Assembly: GCA_029863735.1 (NCBI GenBank)
Contig: JAOTUT010000123.1
Span: forward strand, 1-5,605
Source: Ignavibacteria bacterium
GTDB lineage: Bacteria; Bacteroidota; Ignavibacteria; Ignavibacteriales; Ignavibacteriaceae
Direction: 5' to 3'
Length of the DNA: 5,605 nt
A model generated the notes under the pieces. The model was not told the origin of the DNA and ran no database searches. It saw only the letters and a program-made list of their open reading frames with translations. The translations under genes and the position numbers were made by a program. Shown here piece by piece: positions 1 through 5,605 of the stretch. Numbering within the stretch: the first letter of the stretch is position 1; each line of letters starts with the position of its first letter.

Positions 1-316
1 TGGGATGAAGTTTAAATGGGATCTGATACTGCTGATTTTCAAAAGTAAATTTTAATATATCTAATCCTGTAAATCCATCCTTCGCTTTTAACTTTAATAT
101 ATTGCTTACAGTGTCGTGAGCAATAACCAGGTTTTCATTTGGTACGAAGGTTAAATTGTAATTTGGAGCATAAAAAAGGTCACTAACTACAATTTCTTTT
201 TCAACGCCTTCTTCAAGGTTAATTGGTTGAATGATATCGTGAATTTTATTTGAATGATTTTGTGAGCAGCCGAAGGCAACTAAAAGCAGCGGAATTAAAT
301 AGTAGATGTTTTTCAT
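1..316 (-). CDS. Secreted lipoprotein, N-terminal part only (possibly a glycoside-hydrolase-type enzyme)
   Basis: The frame opens with ATG at 316 and stays open for 105 codons to the window's left edge, so the C-terminus is missing. The start MKNIYYLIPLLLVAFGCSQ is a lipoprotein signal peptide: a basic residue, a hydrophobic stretch at residues 4-16 and a lipobox-like AFGC with Cys17 as the lipidation site. The mature protein should therefore be membrane-anchored outside the cytoplasm. Residues 40-105 alternate hydrophobic and polar positions and contain blocks such as DLFYAPNYNLTF, GFTGLDILKF and QYQIPF, suggesting a beta-sandwich. This arrangement reminds me of the N-terminal module of secreted GH13 alpha-amylase-like lipoproteins in this phylum, but no catalytic domain is in view, so that is only a guess. 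No strong Shine-Dalgarno precedes the ATG. It was not in the supplied gene candidates because it is truncated. Confidence 0.72.
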   Translation of the reverse strand, partial: MKNIYYLIPLLLVAFGCSQNHSNKIHDIIQPINLEEGVEKEIVVSDLFYAPNYNLTFVPNENLVIAHDTVSNILKLKAKDGFTGLDILKFTFENQQYQIPFKLHP

Positions 317-420
317 CTGAATCTTAAGCTAAATTAAATAAATAATATGAACGGTTGAGCAAAGTTAATAAGAGGAGATGAGAATTTCCGTAGACTTTTT
401 TATCAGACAAAAATCGTGTG
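317..420. other. Spacer upstream of the lipoprotein gene, no gene seen
   Basis: This AT-rich stretch separates the acetyltransferase remnant from the lipoprotein start. No reading frame, hairpin with a T-tract or clear repeat is visible. On the minus strand a TTTG at 363-360 is followed about 19 bases later by a T/A-rich block, which loosely resembles Bacteroidota promoter spacing, but the downstream element does not match the TAnnTTTG consensus. A promoter for the lipoprotein is expected here but cannot be pinned down. Confidence 0.3.
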
Positions 421-567
421 TTATTTAAGTTCCTCTATATCAGCGAGTAGCAAGCATTGGTTATGTTTCTTCATTCCGATATTCGGGTAGTAATCAACTG
501 CTGCAAGTGCAGAAAGTAAAATAAGAGTTGCTTGTGGAGCTTGCTTTTTAGTTTCTTCAATTAACGA
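421..567 (-). pseudogene. GNAT acetyltransferase C-terminal remnant
   Basis: Read on the minus strand this gives 48 codons ending in TAA at 421-423, with no internal stop. The peptide contains SLIEETKKQAPQATLILLSA, then LAAVDYYPNIGMKKHNQC, and ends in ADIEELK. This is the pattern of the last part of GNAT N-acetyltransferases: the helix after the acetyl-CoA loop, a beta strand (ATLILL), then the conserved 'a..YYp.iGf.kh' segment. The acetyl-CoA-binding Q/RxxGxG/A loop and the whole N-terminal half are absent. Upstream the frame runs straight into the HU terminator and the HU gene, and there is no plausible start: the only in-frame ATG leaves 16 residues. A decayed, 5'-truncated gene is the simplest reading. 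The family call rests on recognising a short motif, so it is moderate; codon use and the lack of stops support former coding. Confidence 0.5.
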
Positions 568-606
568 AAATAAAAAAGCGAAGAACAATTGCTTATCCTT
601 CGCTTT
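567..606 (-). terminator. Rho-independent terminator of the HU gene
   Basis: AAAGCGAAG (minus strand, 606-598) pairs perfectly over 9 bp with CTTCGCTTT (583-575) around a 14-base loop. On the minus-strand transcript the stem is followed at once by TTTATTTT. It lies 18 bases past the HU stop codon, and the T-tract is on the side expected for minus-strand transcription, so it should end the HU message. Confidence 0.8.
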
Positions 607-623
607 AAATAAGAGAAACAGAA

Positions 624-905
624 TTACTTTAGAATAGCATCCTTTGCAGCTTTAGCAATTCTGAATTTTAAAACTTTTCTTGCAGGAATTACAATTGATT
701 CTCCAGTAGCAGGGTTTCTTCCCATTCTCTGCTGTCTCTGGGCGACTTTCAGCTTGCCAAGTCCTGGAAGTACGAATTCATTCTTAGCTTGCTTGTATGA
801 AAGTTGAGCCAACTCATCCAAAAACTGTGCTGCAACTTTTTTGGTAGTTTTGGTTTTGGTGGCAAGATGCGTAATAACTTGACTCTTCGTCATTGATTTA
901 GCCAT
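624..905 (-). CDS. HU/IHF-family DNA-binding protein
   Basis: A 93-residue basic protein of the usual size for HU/IHF subunits, which dimerise, bend DNA and act as nucleoid-associated proteins in the cytoplasm. The N-terminal helices span about residues 6-41. PGLG at 47-50 starts the beta-sheet. The DNA-contacting arm at about 53-76 contains the hallmark RNPATGE (63-69), whose Pro65 is the residue that intercalates between base pairs in this family. The C-terminal helix VLKFRIAKAAKDAILK closes the fold. The ATG at 905 is preferred over the second ATG four codons in because GGAGGG sits five bases upstream of it. The gene is monocistronic, with its own terminator just past the stop and a divergent intergenic region upstream. 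Whether it acts as a homodimeric HU or one of several paralogues cannot be told here. Confidence 0.95.
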   Translation of the reverse strand: MAKSMTKSQVITHLATKTKTTKKVAAQFLDELAQLSYKQAKNEFVLPGLGKLKVAQRQQRMGRNPATGESIVIPARKVLKFRIAKAAKDAILK

Positions 906-910
906 TTGGT

Positions 911-916
911 CCCTCC
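911..916 (-). promoter_or_regulatory. Strong ribosome binding site of the HU gene
   Basis: GGAGGG on the minus strand lies five bases before the ATG at 905. It is the best Shine-Dalgarno in the window and fixes the start at the first of two closely spaced in-frame ATGs. Confidence 0.85.
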
Positions 917-1026
917 GATTAAATGTTAATGTTACTTACACTCGAAAAATACTTAATATTTATTGGAAACAAAATATTTTTAAAAGATTAATTGTGCTCA
1001 AACCCCTGTAAATAATGCTTAAAATG

Positions 1027-1046
1027 AGAATCGACTTTCCGATTCT
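1027..1046. other. 7-bp perfect inverted repeat in the divergent promoter region
   Basis: AGAATCG at 1027-1033 is complementary to CGATTCT at 1040-1046, with loop ACTTTC. Neither side is followed by a good T-tract, so it does not look like a terminator. Its place between two divergent genes fits a protein-binding operator or an mRNA leader hairpin, but nothing in the sequence decides this. Confidence 0.3.
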
Positions 1047-1133
1047 TTGAGTAGATTGATTTATAATTTTTTTACTCTTTTATAATTCTATATTTTCATT
1101 TTGTTAATTGAAGATTTTTCTGAAGTACAATTA

Positions 1134-3133
1134 ATGTTAAAACAGCTATCAGTACTCCTATTTTTCTCTTCTTTTGTCTTTCCACAGAGCGGCGATACGT
1201 TATTAATCCAAAATAATCAGAGCAAATTCGATACTACCTTTGTGGAATCAACCGATACTCTTCTCACTTCAGACACAACGAAAACTGAACAAACTACAGC
1301 CAAAGCCGATACACTTATCCCAATCCAGGGGCAACCGCTTACGGACGTTAGTACAATAATTGGCAGAAACACATTTCTGTTTGAAAATTACCGATATACT
1401 GGAGACTTGCTAAGATCATTCAATTTGAATTTTATTAAAGATCTTGGTTTTATCGGTTATCCGAACGAAAGTTTTATTTATGGAGTTGGTAATAGTGCTA
1501 TTAGTTATATGCTTGATGGTGTACTATGGAATAACCGTTACACAAATTCACTTGATCTTAATTTGGTTCAGAGCGAGGATATTGATTCGATTGAAATTGT
1601 TCCGTCTCCACGTGGATTCTTATATGGACCATACAATAACCCGGTTACAGTGAATTTTATTACAAGAGATTTTGTTGTTCCCGTACCGTACGCACGAGTT
1701 AAATATTACCAGGGACCAGATGCTGAGGCAATGATTGATGGAAGATTTTCAGCATTACTGGCAAAAAGATGGAATCTGTCCTTTGAGGTGACGAACAGAA
1801 GCATCGACAGCACTTATACAAATACAGCTTTTTCTTTCTGGCAAATAAATGCAAAGCTGAAATATTTTTTATCAAATTCAGTTAATATAACAGGCTGGTA
1901 TTACTTTGTCTCTAATAAACAAGGGTTAAATGGTGGGGTAAACGTTGACAGCTTAGCAAATATTCCCCCGAGTTTTAATATCGATATGTATAGTCCCGAA
2001 GCACCTGTCATTTATCCAAACCAGAAGCTAGATGTGCTGCAGAATAATTTTGGATTAAGGACTCTCGCAAAACCATTTGATAACTCTAAGTTGGATTTAT
2101 CTTTTTATTACAGATATAATCTTAATCAGTTGAAAAACCCATTTAATCAAAATTCTTCAACTAATGAAGATTTCGTTGAAACCTTAGGTGGGCTGCTTAA
2201 TTATAATCAAAAAATAAATTTCATTAAAATTGCTCTTCTCGGAGTGTATGAGGACACAAAAATTAATTTGGATAGACAACAAAGCTGGGATAGCACAGGG
2301 GCTGTTCAAAATTGGGATAAGACTTCGTTATCTGGTTCGATATATTGTCTGCGAACTTACTTGATAACCTTTTCGTTCCTTCAATTTACTATAAATATGC
2401 AAGTGAGGAACTTTCATTCTTGAATTCTAAAAGTCAAAGTATAAATGGTTTCGGTGCTGATCTAAAATTTGCCATCAATAATTCATCATCTCTTTATGCT
2501 GGCTACTCACAAACTGAACAGATAATATCGAGCAGTGATAATGTAGAAACATTTGAAACTGGAGTAAATTATTCTGGGAATAATCTTTTTCTAAATCTCA
2601 AGTATTTTACACGAAGTGGTATTTACCTTCCCACAATTTTTGTTTCTCCATATGACCAAAATCCACACTATGCTCTTACTGGAAATTTGTCAGGTTTAGG
2701 ATTGAATCTGAATTACTATTTCTGGAAGATTTTGATTGAGACGAACTCTTCATACTACTTTGATGGAGAATCACTCTATCGGATAGGAGAATATGATGAT
2801 CTTCATGAAGGAATTTTAAATTTACCTGATTTTCAGATTAATGCAGGCATTTATGTAAAAGGTAGATTCTTTGATGACAATCTTGACTTGAAAGCTGGAT
2901 TTAAATTTTATTATACTGGAAAGATTAATTCAACAGGATATTATTATCTAAGTACTGTCATAGTAGAACCAACAAACAAACTTGATTTTACATTAGCAGG
3001 GGAAATAAAGAAAGTTGCAATATTTTATTTCAACTGGGAGAATTTGTTTGGCAACGAGTATTACATCACTCCATACTACCCAATGCCGGAAAGAAATATT
3101 CGCTTTGGTTTAGCGTGGGAATTGTTTAATTAG
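1134..3133 (+). pseudogene. TonB-dependent-receptor-like outer-membrane protein, interrupted by a frameshift
   Basis: The gene reads in one frame from ATG 1134 to a stop at 2421-2423 and in a second frame from about 2345 to the TAG at 3131-3133. Joined at Tyr404 (2343-2345) the product is about 666 residues. A signal peptide (residues 1-18, ending FVFPQS) is followed by a Thr/Asp-rich linker with DTL at 21, 41 and 59. A plug-like domain at about 65-180 contains YMLDGV (125-130), then EDIDSIEIVPSPRGFLYG and VNFITRD, as in receptor plugs. The rest alternates aromatic and polar residues like a beta-barrel and ends with NLFGNEYYITPYYP and a C-terminal strand closing in WELFN, typical of barrels inserted by the BAM machinery. 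It would sit in the outer membrane and take up an unknown ligand. No TonB box or carboxypeptidase-like N-terminal domain is evident. A TTG 33 bases upstream (1101) is in frame, but only the 1134 start puts the signal peptide first. The substrate is unknown. Confidence 0.8.
2340..2350 (+). other. Frameshift site in the outer-membrane protein gene
   Basis: Up to ATA TAT (2340-2345) frame 1 carries the barrel sequence (SLSGSIY). Beyond that, frame 1 soon loses barrel character and stops at 2423, while the -1 frame continues with LSANLLDNLF and runs to the natural C-terminus. Restoring one T, so that the run reads ATA TAT TTG TCT, rejoins the two halves. This fits a single-base deletion, either real or an assembly or read error. 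No standard X-XXY-YYZ slippery heptamer is present, so programmed frameshifting is unlikely. Confidence 0.75.
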
Positions 3134-3140
3134 TTCTCAG

Positions 3141-3251
3141 CTTGTCATTGCGAGGAATGTAGTGACGAAGCAATCTTTCATTAATAAAGAGTTTGCTTCA
3201 TCCCGACGAACTAACCCGATATTACGCGTGTCGGGATTCGCAATGACAAAG
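3141..3251. repeat. Palindromic, cloverleaf-like intergenic repeat element
   Basis: TTGTCATTGCGA (3142-3153) and TCGCAATGACAA (3238-3249) form a perfect 12-bp terminal inverted repeat. Inside it are two more hairpins. GAAGCAA plus TCTTT (3167-3178) pairs with AAAGA plus TTGCTTC (3186-3199), with a two-base bulge and a 7-base loop. TCCCGAC (3201-3207) pairs with GTCGGGA (3230-3236), and the palindrome ACGCGT (3224-3229) lies in its loop. The whole can fold into a three-way junction. The GTCATTGCGAGGA...GAAGCAATCT wording matches a type of dispersed, MITE-like intergenic repeat that I recall from many bacterial genomes, but other copies cannot be searched here. It fills the gap between two convergent genes, starting 8 bases after the first stop and ending 6 bases before the second, so it may also stop transcription from both sides. 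Confidence 0.75.
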
Positions 3252-3256
3252 TGTTT

Positions 3257-3976
3257 TTACAAGCTCAGCATATCTTTAAACTTAACTGCCTGTCTTCGGG
3301 AGACTTCAACTTTGTGTCCATCTTTCATCTTAACAAGCAAACCGCCATTCAACCACGGTTCAATAGAATCAACCCACTTTAAATTAATTATATGTTTTCT
3401 GTTTGCACGGAAGAATACTTTGCTGTCAAGTCTTTCATCGAGGTAGTTTAGTGTGCGCAGAATCAGCGGCTTGTTGTCTTCAAAAAATAACCGAACATAA
3501 TTTCCTTCCGACTCCAGCAGTCTGATTTTTTCCAGCTTAACAAACCAGCAGCGGTCGCCATCTTTTACAAAAACCTGGTCATGTTCTGTCAGAATTTCAG
3601 AGTCAGTTTCAACCGCAGCTCGCTTTCTCCCCTTTTCAATCAGCTTGTTTACTGTTTCCTCAAGTCTCTTTGGTTCGATAGGCTTCAAGAGATAATCTAG
3701 TGCATTGTACTCAAAGGCTTTTAAGGCATATTCATCGTAAGCAGTGGTAAAAACTACAATTGGAACACTATCTAGTTCTTCCAGCAGTTCAAAGCCCGAT
3801 TTACCGGGCATCTGAATGTCAAGAAAGATGAGGTCTGGTTTTAATTCATTTAGTTTTTCGTGTGCATCTTCTGAATTAACCGCTTCACCAACTACCTGAA
3901 TATCTTTAAAAGGTGTTAGCAATCTTCTTAATTCTGTGCGGGCTAATCTTTCATCGTCAATTATTAATGCTTTCAT
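3257..3976 (-). CDS. LytTR-family response regulator
   Basis: A 239-residue cytoplasmic transcription factor with a receiver domain (about 1-120) and a LytTR DNA-binding domain (about 135-239), the normal length for LytR/AlgR/YehT-type regulators. The receiver has all key residues: acidic pair Asp7-Asp8, phospho-acceptor Asp53 in FLDIQMPG, Thr77 and Lys98 in the LLKP turn. The LytTR domain shows ESEGNYVRLFF, FFRANRKHIINL and the final VSRRQAVKFKDML, standard for the family; it binds paired direct repeats upstream of targets. The start is supported by GAGGG seven bases upstream, just past the kinase stop codon. The kinase gene lies immediately upstream with a 12-base gap, so the two should be co-transcribed and translated in tandem. 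No pair of LytTR-type direct repeats stood out in the window, so the regulon is unknown. Confidence 0.95.
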   Translation of the reverse strand: MKALIIDDERLARTELRRLLTPFKDIQVVGEAVNSEDAHEKLNELKPDLIFLDIQMPGKSGFELLEELDSVPIVVFTTAYDEYALKAFEYNALDYLLKPIEPKRLEETVNKLIEKGRKRAAVETDSEILTEHDQVFVKDGDRCWFVKLEKIRLLESEGNYVRLFFEDNKPLILRTLNYLDERLDSKVFFRANRKHIINLKWVDSIEPWLNGGLLVKMKDGHKVEVSRRQAVKFKDMLSL

Positions 3977-3988
3977 TTTACTTCCCTC

Positions 3989-5125
3989 TTAATTGTTATT
4001 GCTTGACCCTATAGGAATTTCAACTTCGGCGAGAACGGTATTTCCATTCTCATTTTTTATTGTAAAGTGTGCGTCATCACCAAAGAGCAGATTTAGCCGA
4101 TGTTTTGTATTGCTGACACCAAATCCGCTTGAACTTTTCAACTTCTCTTCACTGAAGTGTCCGCTGTTTCTAATTTCAATTTTTAGTATTGGACCGTTGG
4201 ATGTTGTCATCATTTTTGATTTTAATTGAATCTCTCCGCCTTCAGTACGTTTAGCTACACCATGCTTTATTCCATTTTCAATAAGTGTTTGAATCATCAT
4301 CGGTGGAATTTCAATTTTCTGAGTGCTTTTATCAATATCAAGTTTGTACTTAAGTCTGTCTTCAAATCTTATTCTTTCAAGATCAAGATAATTTTTTACA
4401 GTTTCAACTTCATCTTCAAGCGGAACCCTTTCCATTCGTTCCATCTGCAAAGAATATCGAAGTATGTTGGAAAGTTTTGTTATCGCAACTTTAGCCGAAT
4501 CAGGATCTTCCTCAATCAATGCACGTATGCTGTTCATCGCATTGAACATAAAATGAGGATTCAATTGCGATTTAAGAGTTTTCAACTCATAATCTTTTAC
4601 TGCTGCTTCCCATATAAATGATTCAATCTCTTTCCTTTTATTATTTTCCATATAATGAATAACAAAGTATATTAAGTTCCATAACAGAACTAAAATACTT
4701 ATGTTGATAACACCACCAATTAATTTTGCAAAATTATACTCGTCCTGCTTAAATGTTCCTGCAATATAACTTACTGCAAAGACAAGTGCATAAATAATTA
4801 TTCCAGCAATTACGCTTGATATAAGTATTCTCGGTATCGTGTTCTTAAGGGGGAGATTGAGCCAGTTCTTTCTTCTGATTATTCCTCTCAGAAAGTGAGT
4901 AAAAATTATCCCAAGAAGACCAAGAAATACCCAGACTAAAATTCTCTGCCAGGTAACCTCCTCGTAGGATGAGATGATGAAGAGATTTATTCCAACGAAA
5001 GAAGACCAGCCGGTAACCTGGCTAATCCAATATATTTGCTTACGGTTTAATTTCATTTCTTTTGCAGGTCGCTGCCGTTCAATGGAATCCTGTAAAACTA
5101 AAGGTATTTTTTTCACTCTTCTCAT
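3989..5125 (-). CDS. LytS/YehU-type membrane sensor histidine kinase
   Basis: A 378-residue inner-membrane kinase (His_kinase family, LytS/AlgZ/YehU type). Four hydrophobic segments at about 34-53, 62-83, 100-122 and 136-158 form the membrane sensor. After a short charged, helical linker comes the phospho-acceptor region LKSQLNPHFMFNAMNSI with His191, then the N-box IENGIKHG (Glu283, Asn284, His288), the RNSG motif (319-322) standing in for the usual DxG box, and the GFGVSNTKHRL box (334-344). All catalytic boxes look intact. It should autophosphorylate and pass phosphate to Asp53 of the LytTR regulator encoded 12 bases downstream. The signal is unknown. The start is uncertain: ATG 5125 is the longest ATG start, an in-frame TTG lies just before it (5128), and ATG 5056 gives MKLNRKQIYWISQ, which resembles the usual beginning of these kinases. 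None has a good Shine-Dalgarno. The 23 extra residues are basic and unlike a family domain. Confidence 0.92.
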   Translation of the reverse strand: MRRVKKIPLVLQDSIERQRPAKEMKLNRKQIYWISQVTGWSSFVGINLFIISSYEEVTWQRILVWVFLGLLGIIFTHFLRGIIRRKNWLNLPLKNTIPRILISSVIAGIIIYALVFAVSYIAGTFKQDEYNFAKLIGGVINISILVLLWNLIYFVIHYMENNKRKEIESFIWEAAVKDYELKTLKSQLNPHFMFNAMNSIRALIEEDPDSAKVAITKLSNILRYSLQMERMERVPLEDEVETVKNYLDLERIRFEDRLKYKLDIDKSTQKIEIPPMMIQTLIENGIKHGVAKRTEGGEIQLKSKMMTTSNGPILKIEIRNSGHFSEEKLKSSSGFGVSNTKHRLNLLFGDDAHFTIKNENGNTVLAEVEIPIGSSNNN

Positions 5126-5159
5126 CAAATATAATCTTATTGCTAATCAAGATAAACAA
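5126..5159 (-). promoter_or_regulatory. Candidate Bacteroidota-type promoter for the kinase-regulator operon
   Basis: TATATTTG on the minus strand (5133-5126) matches the TAnnTTTG -7 consensus known from Bacteroidota. A TTG at 5159-5157 lies 23 bases upstream and another at 5150-5148 only 14 bases away, so the -33 element is a poor fit. If it is used, transcription would start inside the first codons of the long kinase form and only the ATG at 5056 could serve. The match is short and the region AT-rich, so chance is quite possible. Confidence 0.25.
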
Positions 5160-5181
5160 GCCCCGTTTTCAATTCGGGGCT
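5159..5181 (-). terminator. GCCCCG-type hairpin upstream of the kinase gene
   Basis: AGCCCCG (5159-5165) pairs with CGGGGCT (5175-5181), a perfect 7-bp GC-rich stem with a 9-base loop. On the minus strand it is followed by TGTTTATCTT, a weak T-tract; on the plus strand by CATTTT. It lies between the peroxidase and kinase genes, so it may be a second terminator for the peroxidase message or a leader hairpin of the kinase operon. The direction of action is inferred from the gene order. Confidence 0.5.
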
Positions 5182-5273
5182 CATTTTACTAATCAAACTT
5201 ATTAAGATAAGGGAGGCGGTGAGGAAAATTTTTTATCACAGGTAATATAAAGTGATGGAAGGGTTTAGGTATG

Positions 5274-5311
5274 AATAACAAAAATTTAGCCCCGTCATAA
5301 AACGAGGCTAA
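5274..5311 (-). terminator. Rho-independent terminator of the OsmC-family gene
   Basis: On the minus-strand transcript UUAGCCUCGU (5311-5302) pairs over 10 bp with ACGGGGCUAA (5295-5286), around a six-base loop, with one G-U wobble. The run AUUUUUGUUAUU follows directly. On the plus strand the same position is an A-C mismatch, so the stem is better on the minus strand, the strand of the peroxidase gene that ends 23 bases before it. Confidence 0.78.
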
Positions 5312-5333
5312 TATTTTAAGGTGTTTAAACTTA

Positions 5334-5605
5334 TTATTTCAACTTTGCATTAAGTATAACCATCGGACCAGTTAAAGCTCTGGATACAGGGCAAGCTGAT
5401 TTAGTCTGCTCGGCGTGTGTTGCAAATGTTGCAGCATCAATGCCTTTCACATCACCTACTGAATCTAGTTCAATTTTTGTGATCGTGAAACCAGCATCAA
5501 GCTTGTCAAGATGAACTTTTGCTTGGGTACTGATTGAGTTAACCTTGAATCCTTCTTTTGATAAAGAATTTGCTAGAGCCATTGAAAAACATCCGGCATG
5601 AGCTG
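5334..5605 (-). CDS. OsmC-family peroxidase (N-terminus beyond the window)
   Basis: The frame is open from the right edge to tandem TAA stops at 5336-5334 and 5333-5331, giving 89 complete codons. The ATG at 5582 is internal: in-frame codons before it read AHAGCFS, so the segment is AHAGCFSMALANSLSKEGF, the classic OsmC peroxidatic-cysteine region (Cys codon 5591-5589). The second Cys lies in SACPVSRAL (codon 5393-5391), exactly 66 residues later, the same spacing as the two catalytic cysteines of E. coli OsmC as I recall them. The C-terminus PMVILNAKLK is typical. OsmC/Ohr proteins are cytoplasmic thiol peroxidases that reduce organic hydroperoxides. The SxAHAGCFSMAL wording favours the OsmC rather than the Ohr subgroup. 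About 50 N-terminal residues are probably missing. A terminator follows the stop. Confidence 0.9.
   Translation of the reverse strand, partial: AHAGCFSMALANSLSKEGFKVNSISTQAKVHLDKLDAGFTITKIELDSVGDVKGIDAATFATHAEQTKSACPVSRALTGPMVILNAKLK

Larger units (their letters stand above)
906..1133. promoter_or_regulatory. Divergent intergenic region between HU and the outer-membrane protein gene
   Basis: This 228-base, very AT-rich gap must carry promoters for both flanking genes. On the plus strand TTGATT (1056-1061) and TATAAT (1081-1086) are separated by 19 bases, a loose sigma70-type arrangement, and another TATAAT lies at 1062-1067. On the minus strand TTTTG followed about 18 bases later by TATTTTTC is a weak Bacteroidota-like candidate for HU. 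AGAATCG (1027-1033) pairs with CGATTCT (1040-1046) around a six-base loop. No start site can be assigned with confidence. Confidence 0.35.

Noticed and set aside
1444..1653. Second plus-strand frame inside the receptor
   Set aside because: It overlaps the plug domain in another frame; the receptor frame carries the recognisable motifs.
2340..2350. Programmed -1 ribosomal frameshift in the receptor
   Set aside because: No slippery heptamer and no obvious downstream stem at the right distance; a simple one-base deletion explains the data better.
3134..3256. CRISPR-like or tRNA-like structure in the convergent gap
   Set aside because: The repeat is not in tandem copies and the cloverleaf-like pairing lacks a tRNA T-loop, D-loop and acceptor stem; it fits a palindromic repeat element instead.
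3162..3446. Plus-strand frame of 94 codons
   Set aside because: It starts inside the palindromic repeat and runs antisense to the LytTR regulator; it has no ribosome binding site or family character.
3993..4229. Plus-strand frame of 78 codons
   Set aside because: Antisense shadow of the C-terminal ATPase part of the kinase.
4226..4621. Plus-strand frame of 131 codons
   Set aside because: It is entirely antisense to the histidine kinase, which has every expected motif; the Phe/Ser/Ile-rich product is a typical shadow.
4974..5192. Plus-strand frame of 72 codons
   Set aside because: Antisense to the kinase N-terminus and runs through the GCCCCG hairpin; no coding signature.
5211..5275. Leader peptide after the purine-rich GGGAGGCGGTGAGG
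   Set aside because: The only plus-strand frames after it are 7-8 codons long and no plus-strand gene follows, so the Shine-Dalgarno-like run has nothing to serve.
3257..5605. Link between the two-component pair and the OsmC gene as one operon
   Set aside because: They share a strand, but a good terminator and a 200-base gap separate them, so joint transcription is not supported.

Overview
The window is AT-rich. Its mix of genes points to a bacterium of the Bacteroidota/Ignavibacteria (FCB) group: a lipoprotein with a lipobox, an HU-type DNA-binding protein, a TonB-receptor-like outer-membrane beta-barrel protein, a LytS/LytTR two-component pair and an OsmC-type peroxidase. This placement is an inference from gene style and base composition; no rRNA or other phylogenetic marker is present.

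Layout, left to right. (1) Positions 1-316, minus strand: the N-terminal 105 codons of a secreted lipoprotein that runs off the left edge. (2) 421-567, minus: an unlisted 48-codon reading frame resembling the C-terminal end of a GNAT acetyltransferase, with no start and no N-terminal half, so probably a gene remnant. (3) 567-606: a Rho-independent terminator for the next gene. (4) 624-905, minus: an HU/IHF-family protein with a strong Shine-Dalgarno. (5) 906-1133: a divergent intergenic region. (6) 1134-3133, plus: a TonB-dependent-receptor-like outer-membrane protein broken into two frames by an apparent single-base deletion near 2345. (7) 3141-3251: a highly structured palindromic repeat element filling the convergent gap. 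(8) 3257-3976 and 3989-5125, minus: a LytTR response regulator and its LytS-type membrane histidine kinase, in one operon with a 12-base gap. (9) 5129-5333: two GCCCCG-type hairpins. (10) 5334-5605, minus: most of an OsmC-family peroxidase whose N-terminus lies beyond the right edge.

The kinase and regulator form a complete sensing module: the membrane kinase senses an unknown signal and phosphorylates Asp53 of the LytTR regulator. The other genes look independent of it. Nothing in the window amounts to a new multi-gene system. The points most worth a second look are the frameshift in the receptor, the acetyltransferase remnant next to the HU gene, the cloverleaf-like repeat, and the uncertain start/promoter of the kinase.
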